NCBI GenBank assembly: GCA_964454675.1
Contig: CAYVUB010000042.1
Coordinates: 1-18,806 of the forward strand
DNA from: CAYVUB01 sp964454675
GTDB lineage: Bacteria; Bacteroidota; Bacteroidia; Flavobacteriales; Flavobacteriaceae
Direction of reading: 5' to 3'
Length of the DNA: 18,806 nucleotides
Made by a program: the position numbers and the translations under genes. Of this stretch, positions 7,713 through 13,458 are shown piece after piece. The notes under the pieces are model-generated. The model was not told the DNA's origin. It saw only the letters and a program-made list of their open reading frames with translations, and searched no databases. The stretch's first letter is position 1, and each line of letters begins with the position of its first letter.

Positions 7713-7796
7713 AACAGAGAAATTGTAAAAATCTAATGAACCATTATAATATGGTGGTTGGCTAAATTTTCGCAATACATCTCTGTTTCTTTTTTT
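7713..7796 (+). terminator. Branched terminator-like structure between xerC and hpf
   Basis: AACAGAGA (7713-7720) pairs with TCTCTGTT (7780-7787) and is followed by a seven-T run at 7790-7796. Inside, ATTG/CAAT (7722-7725, 7773-7776) and ACCAT/ATGGT (7740-7744, 7751-7755) form further helices. It would end xerC transcription, but the long closing loop is unusual for an intrinsic terminator, so a folded leader or small RNA is an alternative. Confidence 0.5.
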
Positions 7797-7813
7797 AATT
7801 AAAAATCAAAAAA

Positions 7814-8116
7814 ATGAAAGTAAACATTCAATCAGTAAATTTTAGCGCAGATAAAAAGTTGTTAGATTTTATTCAAAGGCGAATGGATAAATTAGATTTG
7901 TTTTATGACAAAGTCATTCAAACAGATGTTTTTTTAAAAGTCGAAAACACAAGCGATAAAGAAAATAAAATTTTTGAAGCCAGAGTAAGTGTGCCGGGCG
8001 ATAGTTTTGTAGTAAAAAAACAATGTAAAAGCTTTGAAGAAGGCGCAGATACCGCAGCGTCATCATTAGAACGCCAACTTAAAAAACGAAAAGAAAAATT
8101 AAGAACACATATCTAA
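7814..8116 (+). CDS. hpf: Ribosome hibernation-promoting factor (short HPF/YfiA family)
   Basis: This 100-aa protein has the S30AE/HPF alpha-beta domain: MKVNIQSVNF start, a helix around ADKKLLDFIQRRMDKLDLFYD, beta strands including DVFLKVEN and KIFEARVSVPG, and a C-terminal basic helix ending RQLKKRKEKLRTH. HPF binds the decoding centre of idle 30S or 70S ribosomes. The extra C-terminal dimerisation domain of long HPF is absent, so this form alone lacks the domain that joins 70S ribosomes into 100S dimers in long-HPF organisms. No strong promoter is visible: TTG (7758-7760), a 17-bp spacer and CATCTCTG (7778-7785) match only 4 of 6 fixed positions and overlap the upstream hairpin. A terminator-like hairpin at 8170-8195 follows, beyond the next promoter. 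Confidence 0.92.
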   Translation: MKVNIQSVNFSADKKLLDFIQRRMDKLDLFYDKVIQTDVFLKVENTSDKENKIFEARVSVPGDSFVVKKQCKSFEEGADTAASSLERQLKKRKEKLRTHI

Positions 8117-8138
8117 ATAAATTTTTTCAAAAAAAGTT

Positions 8139-8167
8139 TTGATTAAAAAAATAATTATCTACATTTG
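8139..8167 (+). promoter_or_regulatory. Promoter of the tRNA-tuf operon (TTG-N18-TACATTTG)
   Basis: TTG at 8139-8141, an 18-bp spacer and an exact TAnnTTTG at 8160-8167. Initiation near 8173 would precede tRNA-Thr(TGT) by about 45 nt. It lies directly against the terminator-like hairpin at 8170-8195. Confidence 0.7.
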
Positions 8168-8169
8168 CA

Positions 8170-8195
8170 GTCCGTTAGAAATAGCGGACTTTTTT
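8170..8195 (+). terminator. Terminator-like hairpin overlapping the tRNA-tuf promoter
   Basis: GTCCGTTA (8170-8177) pairs with TAGCGGAC (8182-8189), with one G-U pair, across a GAAA loop, followed by six T. As an RNA made from upstream it would terminate hpf. The adjacent promoter would start inside its 5' arm, so transcripts from that promoter should carry only part of the stem. Confidence 0.6.
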
Positions 8196-8218
8196 ATTAG
8201 TAAAAAAGGCACTAAAAA

Positions 8219-8292
8219 GCCGATGTAGCTCAGCTGGCTAGAGCAGCTGATTTGTAATCAGCAGGTCGTGGGTTCGAGTCCCTCCATCGGCT
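8219..8292 (+). tRNA. tRNA-Thr (anticodon TGT)
   Basis: The 74-nt cloverleaf has acceptor GCCGATG/CATCGGC, anticodon stem GCTGA/TCAGC around loop TTTGTAA (anticodon TGT) and T-arm GGGTTCGAGTCCC. Discriminator T is followed by CT, so CCA is not encoded. First tRNA of the operon, equivalent in position to E. coli thrU. Confidence 0.96.
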
Positions 8293-8354
8293 CTAAAAAA
8301 AGTATAATACCATATAATAAGGTATAAGTTCTTTAAAAAAGATGTAAAAATTTT

Positions 8355-8436
<82 letters not shown>

Positions 8437-8441
8437 CAATA

Positions 8442-8461
8442 ATTCCTGCGAAGACAGGAAT
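8442..8461 (+). repeat. REP-like small palindrome, second copy
   Basis: The arms ATTCCTG/CAGGAAT are identical to those at 1030-1049; the loop CGAAGA differs at two positions. It lies in the tRNA-Tyr to tRNA-Gly spacer, where the hairpin would sit between mature tRNAs in the primary transcript. Confidence 0.65.
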
Positions 8462-8532
8462 CTCAATCTTAAAAACTCCAAAAGAAAATGGAATTAAAGG
8501 TTGAAAAAGGTCATAAAAATATTGGAATTATA

Positions 8533-8554
8533 GATTCCCACGAAAGTGGGGATT
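8533..8554 (+). repeat. Palindrome with GAAA tetraloop before tRNA-Gly
   Basis: ATTCCCAC (8534-8541) pairs with GTGGGGAT (8546-8553) across GAAA, with one G-U pair, ending 4 bases before tRNA-Gly. It shares the ATTCC...GGAT frame of the other small palindromes but is a distinct sequence. Confidence 0.55.
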
Positions 8555-8557
8555 CAT

Positions 8558-8630
8558 GCGGGAGTAGCTCAGTTGGTAGAGCGTCAGCCTTCCAAGCTGA
8601 ATGTCGCCGGTTCGAACCCGGTCTCCCGCT
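8558..8630 (+). tRNA. tRNA-Gly (anticodon TCC)
   Basis: The 73-nt cloverleaf has acceptor GCGGGAG/CTCCCGC, anticodon stem TCAGC/GCTGA around CTTCCAA (anticodon TCC) and T-arm CCGGTTCGAACCCGG. CCA is not encoded. Equivalent in position to E. coli glyT. Confidence 0.96.
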
Positions 8631-8659
8631 CTAAATTAAGTTTACGAGTTACGGTGTGC

Positions 8660-8678
8660 GATTTACGAATCGTAAATC
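8660..8678 (+). repeat. 19-bp perfect palindrome in the Gly-Thr tRNA spacer
   Basis: GATTTACGA (8660-8668) and TCGTAAATC (8670-8678) are perfect inverted arms around one base. Fragments of the same word recur at 8641-8647 (TTTACGA) and 8693-8701 (ATCGTAAAT), so the whole spacer looks built from one degenerate repeat. Confidence 0.6.
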
Positions 8679-8706
8679 TAAAAAAATCGGCAATCGTAAA
8701 TGAACT

Positions 8707-8778
8707 GCCGGTGTAGCTCAGGGGTAGAGCGTTTCCTTGGTAAGGAAGAGGTCACGAGTTCAATTCTCGTCATTGGCT
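8707..8778 (+). tRNA. tRNA-Thr (anticodon GGT)
   Basis: The 72-nt cloverleaf has acceptor GCCGGTG/CATTGGC with two G-U pairs, anticodon loop TTGGTAA (anticodon GGT) and T-arm CGAGTTCAATTCTCG. CCA is not encoded. Equivalent in position to E. coli thrT, directly upstream of tuf with a 62-nt A/T-rich gap and no separate promoter. Confidence 0.95.
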
Positions 8779-8840
8779 CAAAATTAAATTGGAATTAATT
8801 TCGAACACTAATATTAAATTAAGATTAAAATAAATTAAAC

Positions 8841-10028
8841 ATGGCAAAGGCAACTTTCGATCGTTCAAAACCACACTTAAACATTGGTACAATTGGACAC
8901 GTAGATCACGGTAAAACAACTTTAACTGCTGCTATTACTAAAGTATTAGCTGATGCAGGTTTATCAGAAGCAAAATCATTTGATCAAATTGATAACGCTC
9001 CAGAAGAAAAAGAAAGAGGTATCACTATCAATACTTCTCACGTAGAATATGCAACAGCTAACCGTCACTATGCGCACGTTGACTGTCCGGGTCACGCGGA
9101 TTACGTTAAAAACATGGTTACAGGTGCTGCTCAAATGGACGGCGCTATTCTTGTGGTTGCTGCTACAGATGGTCCAATGCCACAAACTCGTGAGCACATC
9201 CTTTTAGGTCGCCAGGTAGGTATTCCTCGTATTGTTGTATTCATGAACAAAGTGGATATGGTTGATGATGCTGAGTTATTAGAGCTTGTTGAAATGGAAA
9301 TTAGAGATTTATTATCTTTCTATCAATATGATGGTGATAACGGTCCTGTTATTCAAGGTTCTGCTCTTGGTGCATTAAATGGTGAGCCAAAATGGGTTGA
9401 TACAGTTATGCAACTAATGGAAGCTTGCGATACTTGGATTGAAGAGCCTTTAAGAGAAATTGATAAACCTTTCTTGATGCCTATTGAAGATGTATTCTCT
9501 ATCACAGGTCGTGGTACAGTAGCAACAGGTCGTATTGAGACAGGTATTGCTAAAACTGGTGATCCGGTTGAAATCATTGGTATGGGAGCTGAGAAATTAA
9601 CTTCTACTATCACAGGTATTGAGATGTTCCGTCAAATTCTTGACAGAGGTGAGGCAGGAGATAACGCAGGTATCTTATTAAGAGGTATTGAGAAAACTCA
9701 AATCTCAAGAGGTATGGTTATTGTAAAACCGGGTTCTGTAACACCACATGCTAAATTTAAAGCTGAGGTTTATATCCTTAAAAAAGAAGAAGGTGGACGT
9801 CACACTCCATTCCATAACAACTACCGTCCGCAGTTCTACGTTCGTACAACTGACGTAACCGGTAATATTGCTTTACCGGCAGGTGTTGAGATGGTTATGC
9901 CTGGAGACAACCTTACTATTACTGTTGAACTTATCCAGAAAATTGCTATGAACGTAGGTTTACGTTTTGCAATCCGTGAAGGAGGTAGAACAGTTGGTGC
10001 AGGTCAGGTTACTGAAATTTTAGACTAA
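8841..10028 (+). CDS. tuf: Elongation factor Tu
   Basis: EF-Tu (395 aa, standard length) carries aminoacyl-tRNA to the ribosomal A site as a GTP complex. G-domain motifs are intact: P-loop GHVDHGKT (19-26), switch I end GITINTSHVEY (60-70), DCPGH (81-85) with His85 as the GTP-hydrolysis histidine, NKVD (136-139) and GSAL (173-176). Domains II and III follow, ending GAGQVTEILD. It is the last protein gene of the tRNA-Thr/Tyr/Gly/Thr-tuf unit and is followed by a hairpin and tRNA-Trp. The start ATG is preceded by a purely A/T leader without SD. Codon choice is more biased than in the metabolic genes, as expected for the cell's most abundant protein. No second tuf is in the window. Confidence 0.98.
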   Translation: MAKATFDRSKPHLNIGTIGHVDHGKTTLTAAITKVLADAGLSEAKSFDQIDNAPEEKERGITINTSHVEYATANRHYAHVDCPGHADYVKNMVTGAAQMDGAILVVAATDGPMPQTREHILLGRQVGIPRIVVFMNKVDMVDDAELLELVEMEIRDLLSFYQYDGDNGPVIQGSALGALNGEPKWVDTVMQLMEACDTWIEEPLREIDKPFLMPIEDVFSITGRGTVATGRIETGIAKTGDPVEIIGMGAEKLTSTITGIEMFRQILDRGEAGDNAGILLRGIEKTQISRGMVIVKPGSVTPHAKFKAEVYILKKEEGGRHTPFHNNYRPQFYVRTTDVTGNIALPAGVEMVMPGDNLTITVELIQKIAMNVGLRFAIREGGRTVGAGQVTEILD

Positions 10029-10051
10029 TTATATAATCTAAATATTAAATT

Positions 10052-10078
10052 AAGGTGTTCCGTGATTCGGAACGCCTT
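10052..10078 (+). terminator. Hairpin between tuf and tRNA-Trp
   Basis: AAGGTGTTCCG (10052-10062) pairs with CGGAACGCCTT (10068-10078): 11 bp with one T-G pair and loop TGATT. Only a broken T-tract (GATTTATATTT) follows before the tRNA at 10090, so partial termination or an RNA processing/stability hairpin is more likely than full stop. Confidence 0.55.
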
Positions 10079-10089
10079 GATTTATATTT

Positions 10090-10162
10090 ACGGGTTTAGC
10101 TCAGTTGGTAGAGCACTGGTCTCCAAAACCAGGTGTCGGGAGTTCGAGTCTCTCAACCCGTG
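10090..10162 (+). tRNA. tRNA-Trp (anticodon CCA)
   Basis: The 73-nt cloverleaf has acceptor ACGGGTT/AACCCGT, discriminator G, anticodon stem CTGGT/ACCAG around CTCCAAA (anticodon CCA) and T-arm GGAGTTCGAGTCTCT with one wobble. The mature 3' CCA is not encoded. Placement between tuf and secE is shared by many bacterial lineages. Its last 17 bases and 5 downstream bases recur at 10209-10230. Confidence 0.96.
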
Positions 10163-10167
10163 CAAAA

Positions 10168-10230
10168 GTAGTGCGAGACGAGAAGTTTACACTGAGCGAA
10201 GTCGAAGTGAGTCTCTCAACCTGTGCAAAA
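10168..10230 (+). repeat. REP-like insert plus duplicated tRNA-Trp 3' end
   Basis: Positions 10209-10230 repeat 10146-10167 (end of tRNA-Trp plus flank) at 21 of 22 bases; the only change is C to T in the acceptor. Between the copies lie 41 bases (10168-10208) including ACTGAGCGAAGTCGAAGT, a word I recognise as common in intergenic repeats of Bacteroidota. GAGAC (10175-10179) and GTCTC (10211-10215), with inner CACT/AGTG, form an imperfect hairpin. There is no coding content. Confidence 0.65.
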
Positions 10231-10290
10231 TATAGGAAGAGAAATCAATTTAGTGTAAAACGATGTTGCTCTGTTCTTTAAAAAAAAAAA

Positions 10291-10317
10291 TCAGAATGCG
10301 ATGAAAATGTATTCTGA
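10291..10317 (+). other. Hairpin upstream of secE
   Basis: TCAGAATGC (10291-10299) pairs with GTATTCTGA (10309-10317), with one G-T pair and a 9-nt loop. An 11-A run (10280-10290) precedes it. I could not find a TAnnTTTG promoter between tRNA-Trp and secE, so this region may be a leader of a read-through transcript or hold a divergent promoter. Confidence 0.4.
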
Positions 10318-10374
10318 ATTTAAACATAGATAGCCTGATTTTTCAATTTGGGCATCTGTAAAAAACAAAAGTAA

Positions 10375-10569
10375 ATGGCAGGATTTGTAAATTATATCAA
10401 AGAATCATTTGGTGAATTAAAAAACAATGTGACTTGGCCTGCGTGGGCAGAAGCACAAAGTAATACCATTTTAGTAGTAGTATTTTCAGTTATATTTTCA
10501 CTCGCTATCTGGGGAGTAGATACAGTATTTAGTAGAGTTGTTGAAGCTTATTTTAGCTGGATTAAGTAA
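10375..10569 (+). CDS. secE: Preprotein translocase subunit SecE
   Basis: The protein has 64 aa, the short single-span form of SecE. It has an amphipathic N-terminal helix (FVNYIKESFGELKNN), the conserved turn VTWP (19-22) and one transmembrane helix at about residues 31-50, then a short tail. SecE clamps SecY in the inner-membrane protein-export channel. It heads the secE-nusG-rplK-rplA-rplJ-rplL-rpoB-rpoC string; nusG starts 14 bases after its stop, so the two are co-transcribed. Confidence 0.95.
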   Translation: MAGFVNYIKESFGELKNNVTWPAWAEAQSNTILVVVFSVIFSLAIWGVDTVFSRVVEAYFSWIK

Positions 10570-10582
10570 AAATACACATAGA

Positions 10583-11140
10583 ATGTCTGAAGTAAACGGA
10601 AATAAAAAATGGTATGTTGTTAGAGCTGTAAGTGGTCAGGAAAACAAAATCAAAGCCTATATAGAGAATGAAATTGCTCGTTTAGGTCTTGAAGATTATG
10701 TTGACCAAGTATTAGTCCCTACAGAAAAAGTGGTTCAGGTAAGAAACGGGAAAAAAATAAACAAAGAACGCGTTTATTTTCCGGGATATATTATGATTCA
10801 AGCCAATTTGAGTGGAGAAATCCCTCATATTATTAGATCAATTACCAATGTTATTGGTTTTCTCGGCGAGACAAAAGGAGGCGAGCCTGTGCCGTTAAGA
10901 CAGTCTGAAGTAAACAGAATGTTAGGTAAAGTGGATGAATTGATAGTAGATGCCGATTCAAATGTGGCAATACCGTTTACAATTGGCGAAACCGTAAAAG
11001 TAATTGACGGACCATTCAACGGGTTTGACGGTACTATTGAAAAAATAAATGAAGAAAAGCGTAAACTGGAAGTAATGGTTAAGATTTTCGGAAGAAAAAC
11101 ACCATTAGAATTAAGTTATATGCAAGTAGAAAAAGTTTAA
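10583..11140 (+). CDS. nusG: Transcription termination/antitermination factor NusG
   Basis: The protein has 185 aa from the ATG at 10583. The frame is open upstream to an ATG at 10538, but that would overlap secE and add 15 residues unlike NusG. The real start gives MSEVNGNKKWYVVRAVSGQE, the typical NGN-domain opening. NGN covers about 8-120, including FPGYIMIQ (67-74), which lies at the RNA polymerase clamp contact. A KOW domain (about 133-185, with GETVKVIDGPFNGFDGTIEKI) binds Rho or ribosomal S10. There is no large insertion, so this is general NusG rather than a specialised paralogue of the UpxY type. Confidence 0.96.
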   Translation: MSEVNGNKKWYVVRAVSGQENKIKAYIENEIARLGLEDYVDQVLVPTEKVVQVRNGKKINKERVYFPGYIMIQANLSGEIPHIIRSITNVIGFLGETKGGEPVPLRQSEVNRMLGKVDELIVDADSNVAIPFTIGETVKVIDGPFNGFDGTIEKINEEKRKLEVMVKIFGRKTPLELSYMQVEKV

Positions 11141-11160
11141 TAATTGTTACAATAAAGATA

Positions 11161-11195
11161 GTAAGTCTTTCCGGCTTCCAAAAAGAACGGCTTAC
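11161..11195 (+). promoter_or_regulatory. Possible hairpin in the rplK leader
   Basis: GTAAG (11161-11165) and CTTAC (11191-11195) can close a stem, with either TCTTT/AAAGA or CCG/CGG (11171-11173, 11188-11190) continuing it. The E. coli L11 operon is repressed by L1 binding its leader, so a control element is plausible, but I cannot identify an L1-type motif. Confidence 0.3.
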
Positions 11196-11212
11196 AACTA
11201 AAATTTTTTAAA

Positions 11213-11650
11213 ATGGCAAAAGAGTTAAGTAAAGTAGTTAAGCTACAAGTTAAGGGAGGTGCAGCGAACCCATCGCCACCGGTTGGACCTGCTTTAGGAG
11301 CTGCTGGAGTTAATATCATGGAATTTTGCAAGCAGTTTAATGCCAGAACCCAGGATAAACCTGGTAAAGTATTACCTGTTGTGATTTCTGTGTTTAAAGA
11401 CAAATCCTTTGATTTTGTAATTAAAACTCCACCAGCTGCAATACAATTATTGGAAGCAGCCAAAGTAAAAAAAGGATCTGGTGAACCTAACAGAAAAAAA
11501 GTAGCTAAAGTAACTTGGGAACAAGTGAAAGCAATAGCTGAAGATAAAATGCAGGATTTAAATGCATTTACAATAGATTCAGCTATGAGTATGGTTGCAG
11601 GTACTGCAAGATCAATGGGTATTACTGTAACAGGTAATAAACCTCAATAA
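11213..11650 (+). CDS. rplK: 50S ribosomal protein uL11
   Basis: L11 has 145 aa, slightly longer than the E. coli protein. The N-terminal domain carries the proline-rich ANPSPPVGPALG (18-29), the thiostrepton- and release-factor-facing loop. The C-terminal domain ends with GTARSMGI (130-137), which binds 23S rRNA helices 43-44. L11 forms the base of the GTPase-associated centre contacted by EF-Tu and EF-G. The 72-bp gap after nusG may hold a folded leader. rplA starts 12 bases after its stop, so L11 and L1 are translated from one message. Confidence 0.97.
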   Translation: MAKELSKVVKLQVKGGAANPSPPVGPALGAAGVNIMEFCKQFNARTQDKPGKVLPVVISVFKDKSFDFVIKTPPAAIQLLEAAKVKKGSGEPNRKKVAKVTWEQVKAIAEDKMQDLNAFTIDSAMSMVAGTARSMGITVTGNKPQ

Positions 11651-11662
11651 AAAAATTTTGAA

Positions 11663-12352
11663 ATGGCAAGATTAACAAAAAAACAAAAAGAGGCAAGAAG
11701 TAAAGTAGATAAAAATAAACTTTACTCTCTTGAAGAAGCTTCAGCTTTACTAAAAGAGATTACCTATACAAAATTTGATGCTTCTGTAGATATTGCTGTA
11801 AAACTTGGTGTAGATCCACGTAAAGCAAATCAAATGGTAAGAGGTGTAGTTTCATTACCGCACGGTACAGGTAAAGATATGAAAGTATTAGCTCTGGTAA
11901 CTCCTGATAAAGAAGCAGAAGCTAAAGAAGCAGGCGCAGACTATGTAGGTCTTGATGAGTATTTAGATAAAATCAAAAATGGCTGGACAGATGTTGATGT
12001 TATTATCACTATGCCGGCTATTATGGGTAAACTGGGACCATTAGGACGTGTTTTAGGACCAAGAGGCTTAATGCCAAACCCTAAAACAGGTACTGTAACT
12101 ATGGATGTTGCTAAAGCAGTAGCAGAAGTAAAAGCAGGTAAAATCGATTTTAAAGTTGACAAAACAGGTATTGTACATGCACCAATAGGAAAAGCATCAT
12201 TTAGTGCTGACAAAATTGTAGGCAACGCACAAGAGCTGCTATCAACTTTAATCAAGCTAAAACCAACAGCAGCAAAAGGAACTTATGTAAAAAGTATTTA
12301 CATATCATCCACAATGAGTCCAAGCGTAGCTGTAGATCCAAAAATCAATTAA
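11663..12352 (+). CDS. rplA: 50S ribosomal protein uL1
   Basis: L1 has 229 aa, a standard length. The two-domain protein carries the family signature GRVLGPRGLMPNPKTGT at residues 128-144 and an RNA-binding N-terminus (MARLTKKQKEARSKVDKNK). It forms the L1 stalk that handles deacylated tRNA at the E site, and in E. coli it represses its own operon by binding the rplK leader. The leader is A-rich (TTTTGAAATGG) with no SD. rplJ follows 20 bases after the stop, too short for the folded L10 leader seen in many other bacteria. Confidence 0.97.
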   Translation: MARLTKKQKEARSKVDKNKLYSLEEASALLKEITYTKFDASVDIAVKLGVDPRKANQMVRGVVSLPHGTGKDMKVLALVTPDKEAEAKEAGADYVGLDEYLDKIKNGWTDVDVIITMPAIMGKLGPLGRVLGPRGLMPNPKTGTVTMDVAKAVAEVKAGKIDFKVDKTGIVHAPIGKASFSADKIVGNAQELLSTLIKLKPTAAKGTYVKSIYISSTMSPSVAVDPKIN

Positions 12353-12372
12353 GTAGTTAAATCTTATATATT

Positions 12373-12888
12373 ATGACAAGAGAAGAAAAATCACAAGTTA
12401 TTCAAGAGTTAACTGCTCAATTAGCAGATAATCAGAATATTTATCTGGCAGATATATCAGGATTAGATGCATCCGTTACAACAGATTTACGTCGTGCTTG
12501 TTTTAAAGCAAACGTAAAACTTGCAGTGGTAAAAAATACATTATTGGAAAAAGCTATGGAAGCTTCTGATAAAGACTTTGGCGACCTTCCGTCAATTCTT
12601 AAAGGAAATACCTCTGTAATGTATTCTGAAACTGGTAATGCACCGGCAAAAATCATAAAAAACTTCCGTAAAAAATCTGATAGACCTTTATTAAAAGGTG
12701 CATTTATTGAGGAGGCAATTTATATTGGCGATGACCAACTAGATGCTTTAGTGGATATCAAATCAAGAGAAGAGTTAATTGGCGATATTATCGGGTTGTT
12801 ACAATCACCTGCTAAAAACGTTGTTTCAGCTCTTAAATCAAGTGGAGGTAAACTTGCGGGCATCGTAAAAACATTATCTGAAAAATAA
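12373..12888 (+). CDS. rplJ: 50S ribosomal protein uL10
   Basis: The 171-aa L10 has an RNA-binding N-terminal globular domain (about 1-130, MTREEKSQVIQELTAQL and VVKNTLLEKAM) and a long C-terminal helix (about 135-171) that carries L7/L12 dimers. Length is usual. In E. coli L10-L12 represses translation through a kink-turn leader upstream of rplJ. Here only 20 bases separate rplA and rplJ, so that form of control would have to use sequence inside the rplA coding region or be absent. Confidence 0.97.
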   Translation: MTREEKSQVIQELTAQLADNQNIYLADISGLDASVTTDLRRACFKANVKLAVVKNTLLEKAMEASDKDFGDLPSILKGNTSVMYSETGNAPAKIIKNFRKKSDRPLLKGAFIEEAIYIGDDQLDALVDIKSREELIGDIIGLLQSPAKNVVSALKSSGGKLAGIVKTLSEK

Positions 12889-12901
12889 GATAATACACAA
12901 A

Positions 12902-12917
12902 TTAAGTACGCACTTAA
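12902..12917 (+). other. Small hairpin in the rplJ-rplL gap
   Basis: TTAAGT (12902-12907) and ACTTAA (12912-12917) pair across ACGC. With six bp, mostly A-T, it is weak and has no T-tract. The 66-bp A/T-rich gap otherwise shows nothing. Confidence 0.3.
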
Positions 12918-12954
12918 ACAAACATATTTATTAAAATTTTTAAAACGATAGAAA

Positions 12955-13335
12955 ATGGCAGATTTAAAAGATTTCGCAGAACAATTAGTTAATTTAACAG
13001 TAAAAGAAGTAAACGAATTAGCTAAAATATTAAAAGATGAGTACGGTATCGAACCGGCTGCTGCTGCTGTTGCAGTTGCTGCAGGTGGTGGTGCTGCAGC
13101 TGGAGGTGATGCAGCTGAAGCTCAAACAGAATTCACAGTAGTTCTTAAAAACGCTGGTGCTTCAAAATTAGGCGTTGTTAAATTGGTTAAAGAATTAACC
13201 GGTTTAGGCTTAAAAGAAGCTAAAGAATTAGTTGACGGTGCACCAAGCAACGTTAAAGAAGGCGTTTCTAAAGACGAAGCTGAAGGCTTAAAAGCAGCTT
13301 TAGAAGAAGCTGGTGCTGAGGTTGAGCTTAAATAA
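12955..13335 (+). CDS. rplL: 50S ribosomal protein bL12 (L7/L12)
   Basis: The 126-aa stalk protein has an N-terminal dimerisation helix pair (1-33), an Ala/Gly-rich flexible hinge (about 34-57, including AAGGGAAAGG) and a C-terminal factor-binding domain (58-126) with KLGVVKLVKELTGLGLKEAK (71-90) and VDGAP (93-97). Multiple L12 dimers on L10 recruit and stimulate EF-Tu, EF-G, IF2 and RF3, and must be made in excess of other ribosomal proteins. That need fits the strong hairpin in the 123-bp gap before rpoB, which would reduce read-through or separate the messages. Confidence 0.97.
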   Translation: MADLKDFAEQLVNLTVKEVNELAKILKDEYGIEPAAAAVAVAAGGGAAAGGDAAEAQTEFTVVLKNAGASKLGVVKLVKELTGLGLKEAKELVDGAPSNVKEGVSKDEAEGLKAALEEAGAEVELK

Positions 13336-13359
13336 GCTTATAACCCAACCAACATACAT

Positions 13360-13400
13360 GGTTTAGGTCTTAGAGGCAACTCTACGACCTAAACCCTTTT
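13360..13400 (+). terminator. Long attenuator-like hairpin between rplL and rpoB
   Basis: GGTTTAGGTC (13360-13369) pairs perfectly with GACCTAAACC (13386-13395). After one T/C mismatch, TAGAG/CTCTA (13371-13375, 13380-13384) continues it to a GCAA tetraloop. The total is 15 bp, followed by CTTTT. The tail is short, so partial termination or cleavage fits better than full stop, since no promoter for rpoB is visible downstream. Confidence 0.65.
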
Positions 13401-13458
13401 GTGTATATAAAATGTACATAAAAAACAAACAATTTTTTAATCAAAATCTCGTTCATCG

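Noticed and set aside
10209..10230. Second tRNA-Trp gene or tRNA pseudogene
   Set aside because: Only the last 17 bases of the tRNA plus flank are repeated; no D-arm, anticodon arm or 5' acceptor strand exists.
10538..10582. Upstream ATG extending nusG by 15 codons
   Set aside because: It would overlap the end of secE, and the added residues do not resemble NusG. MSEVNGNKKWYVV from 10583 is the expected N-terminus.
11137..11463. 108-codon minus-strand frame across the rplK start
   Set aside because: Antisense shadow of rplK; no recognisable protein features or independent promoter.
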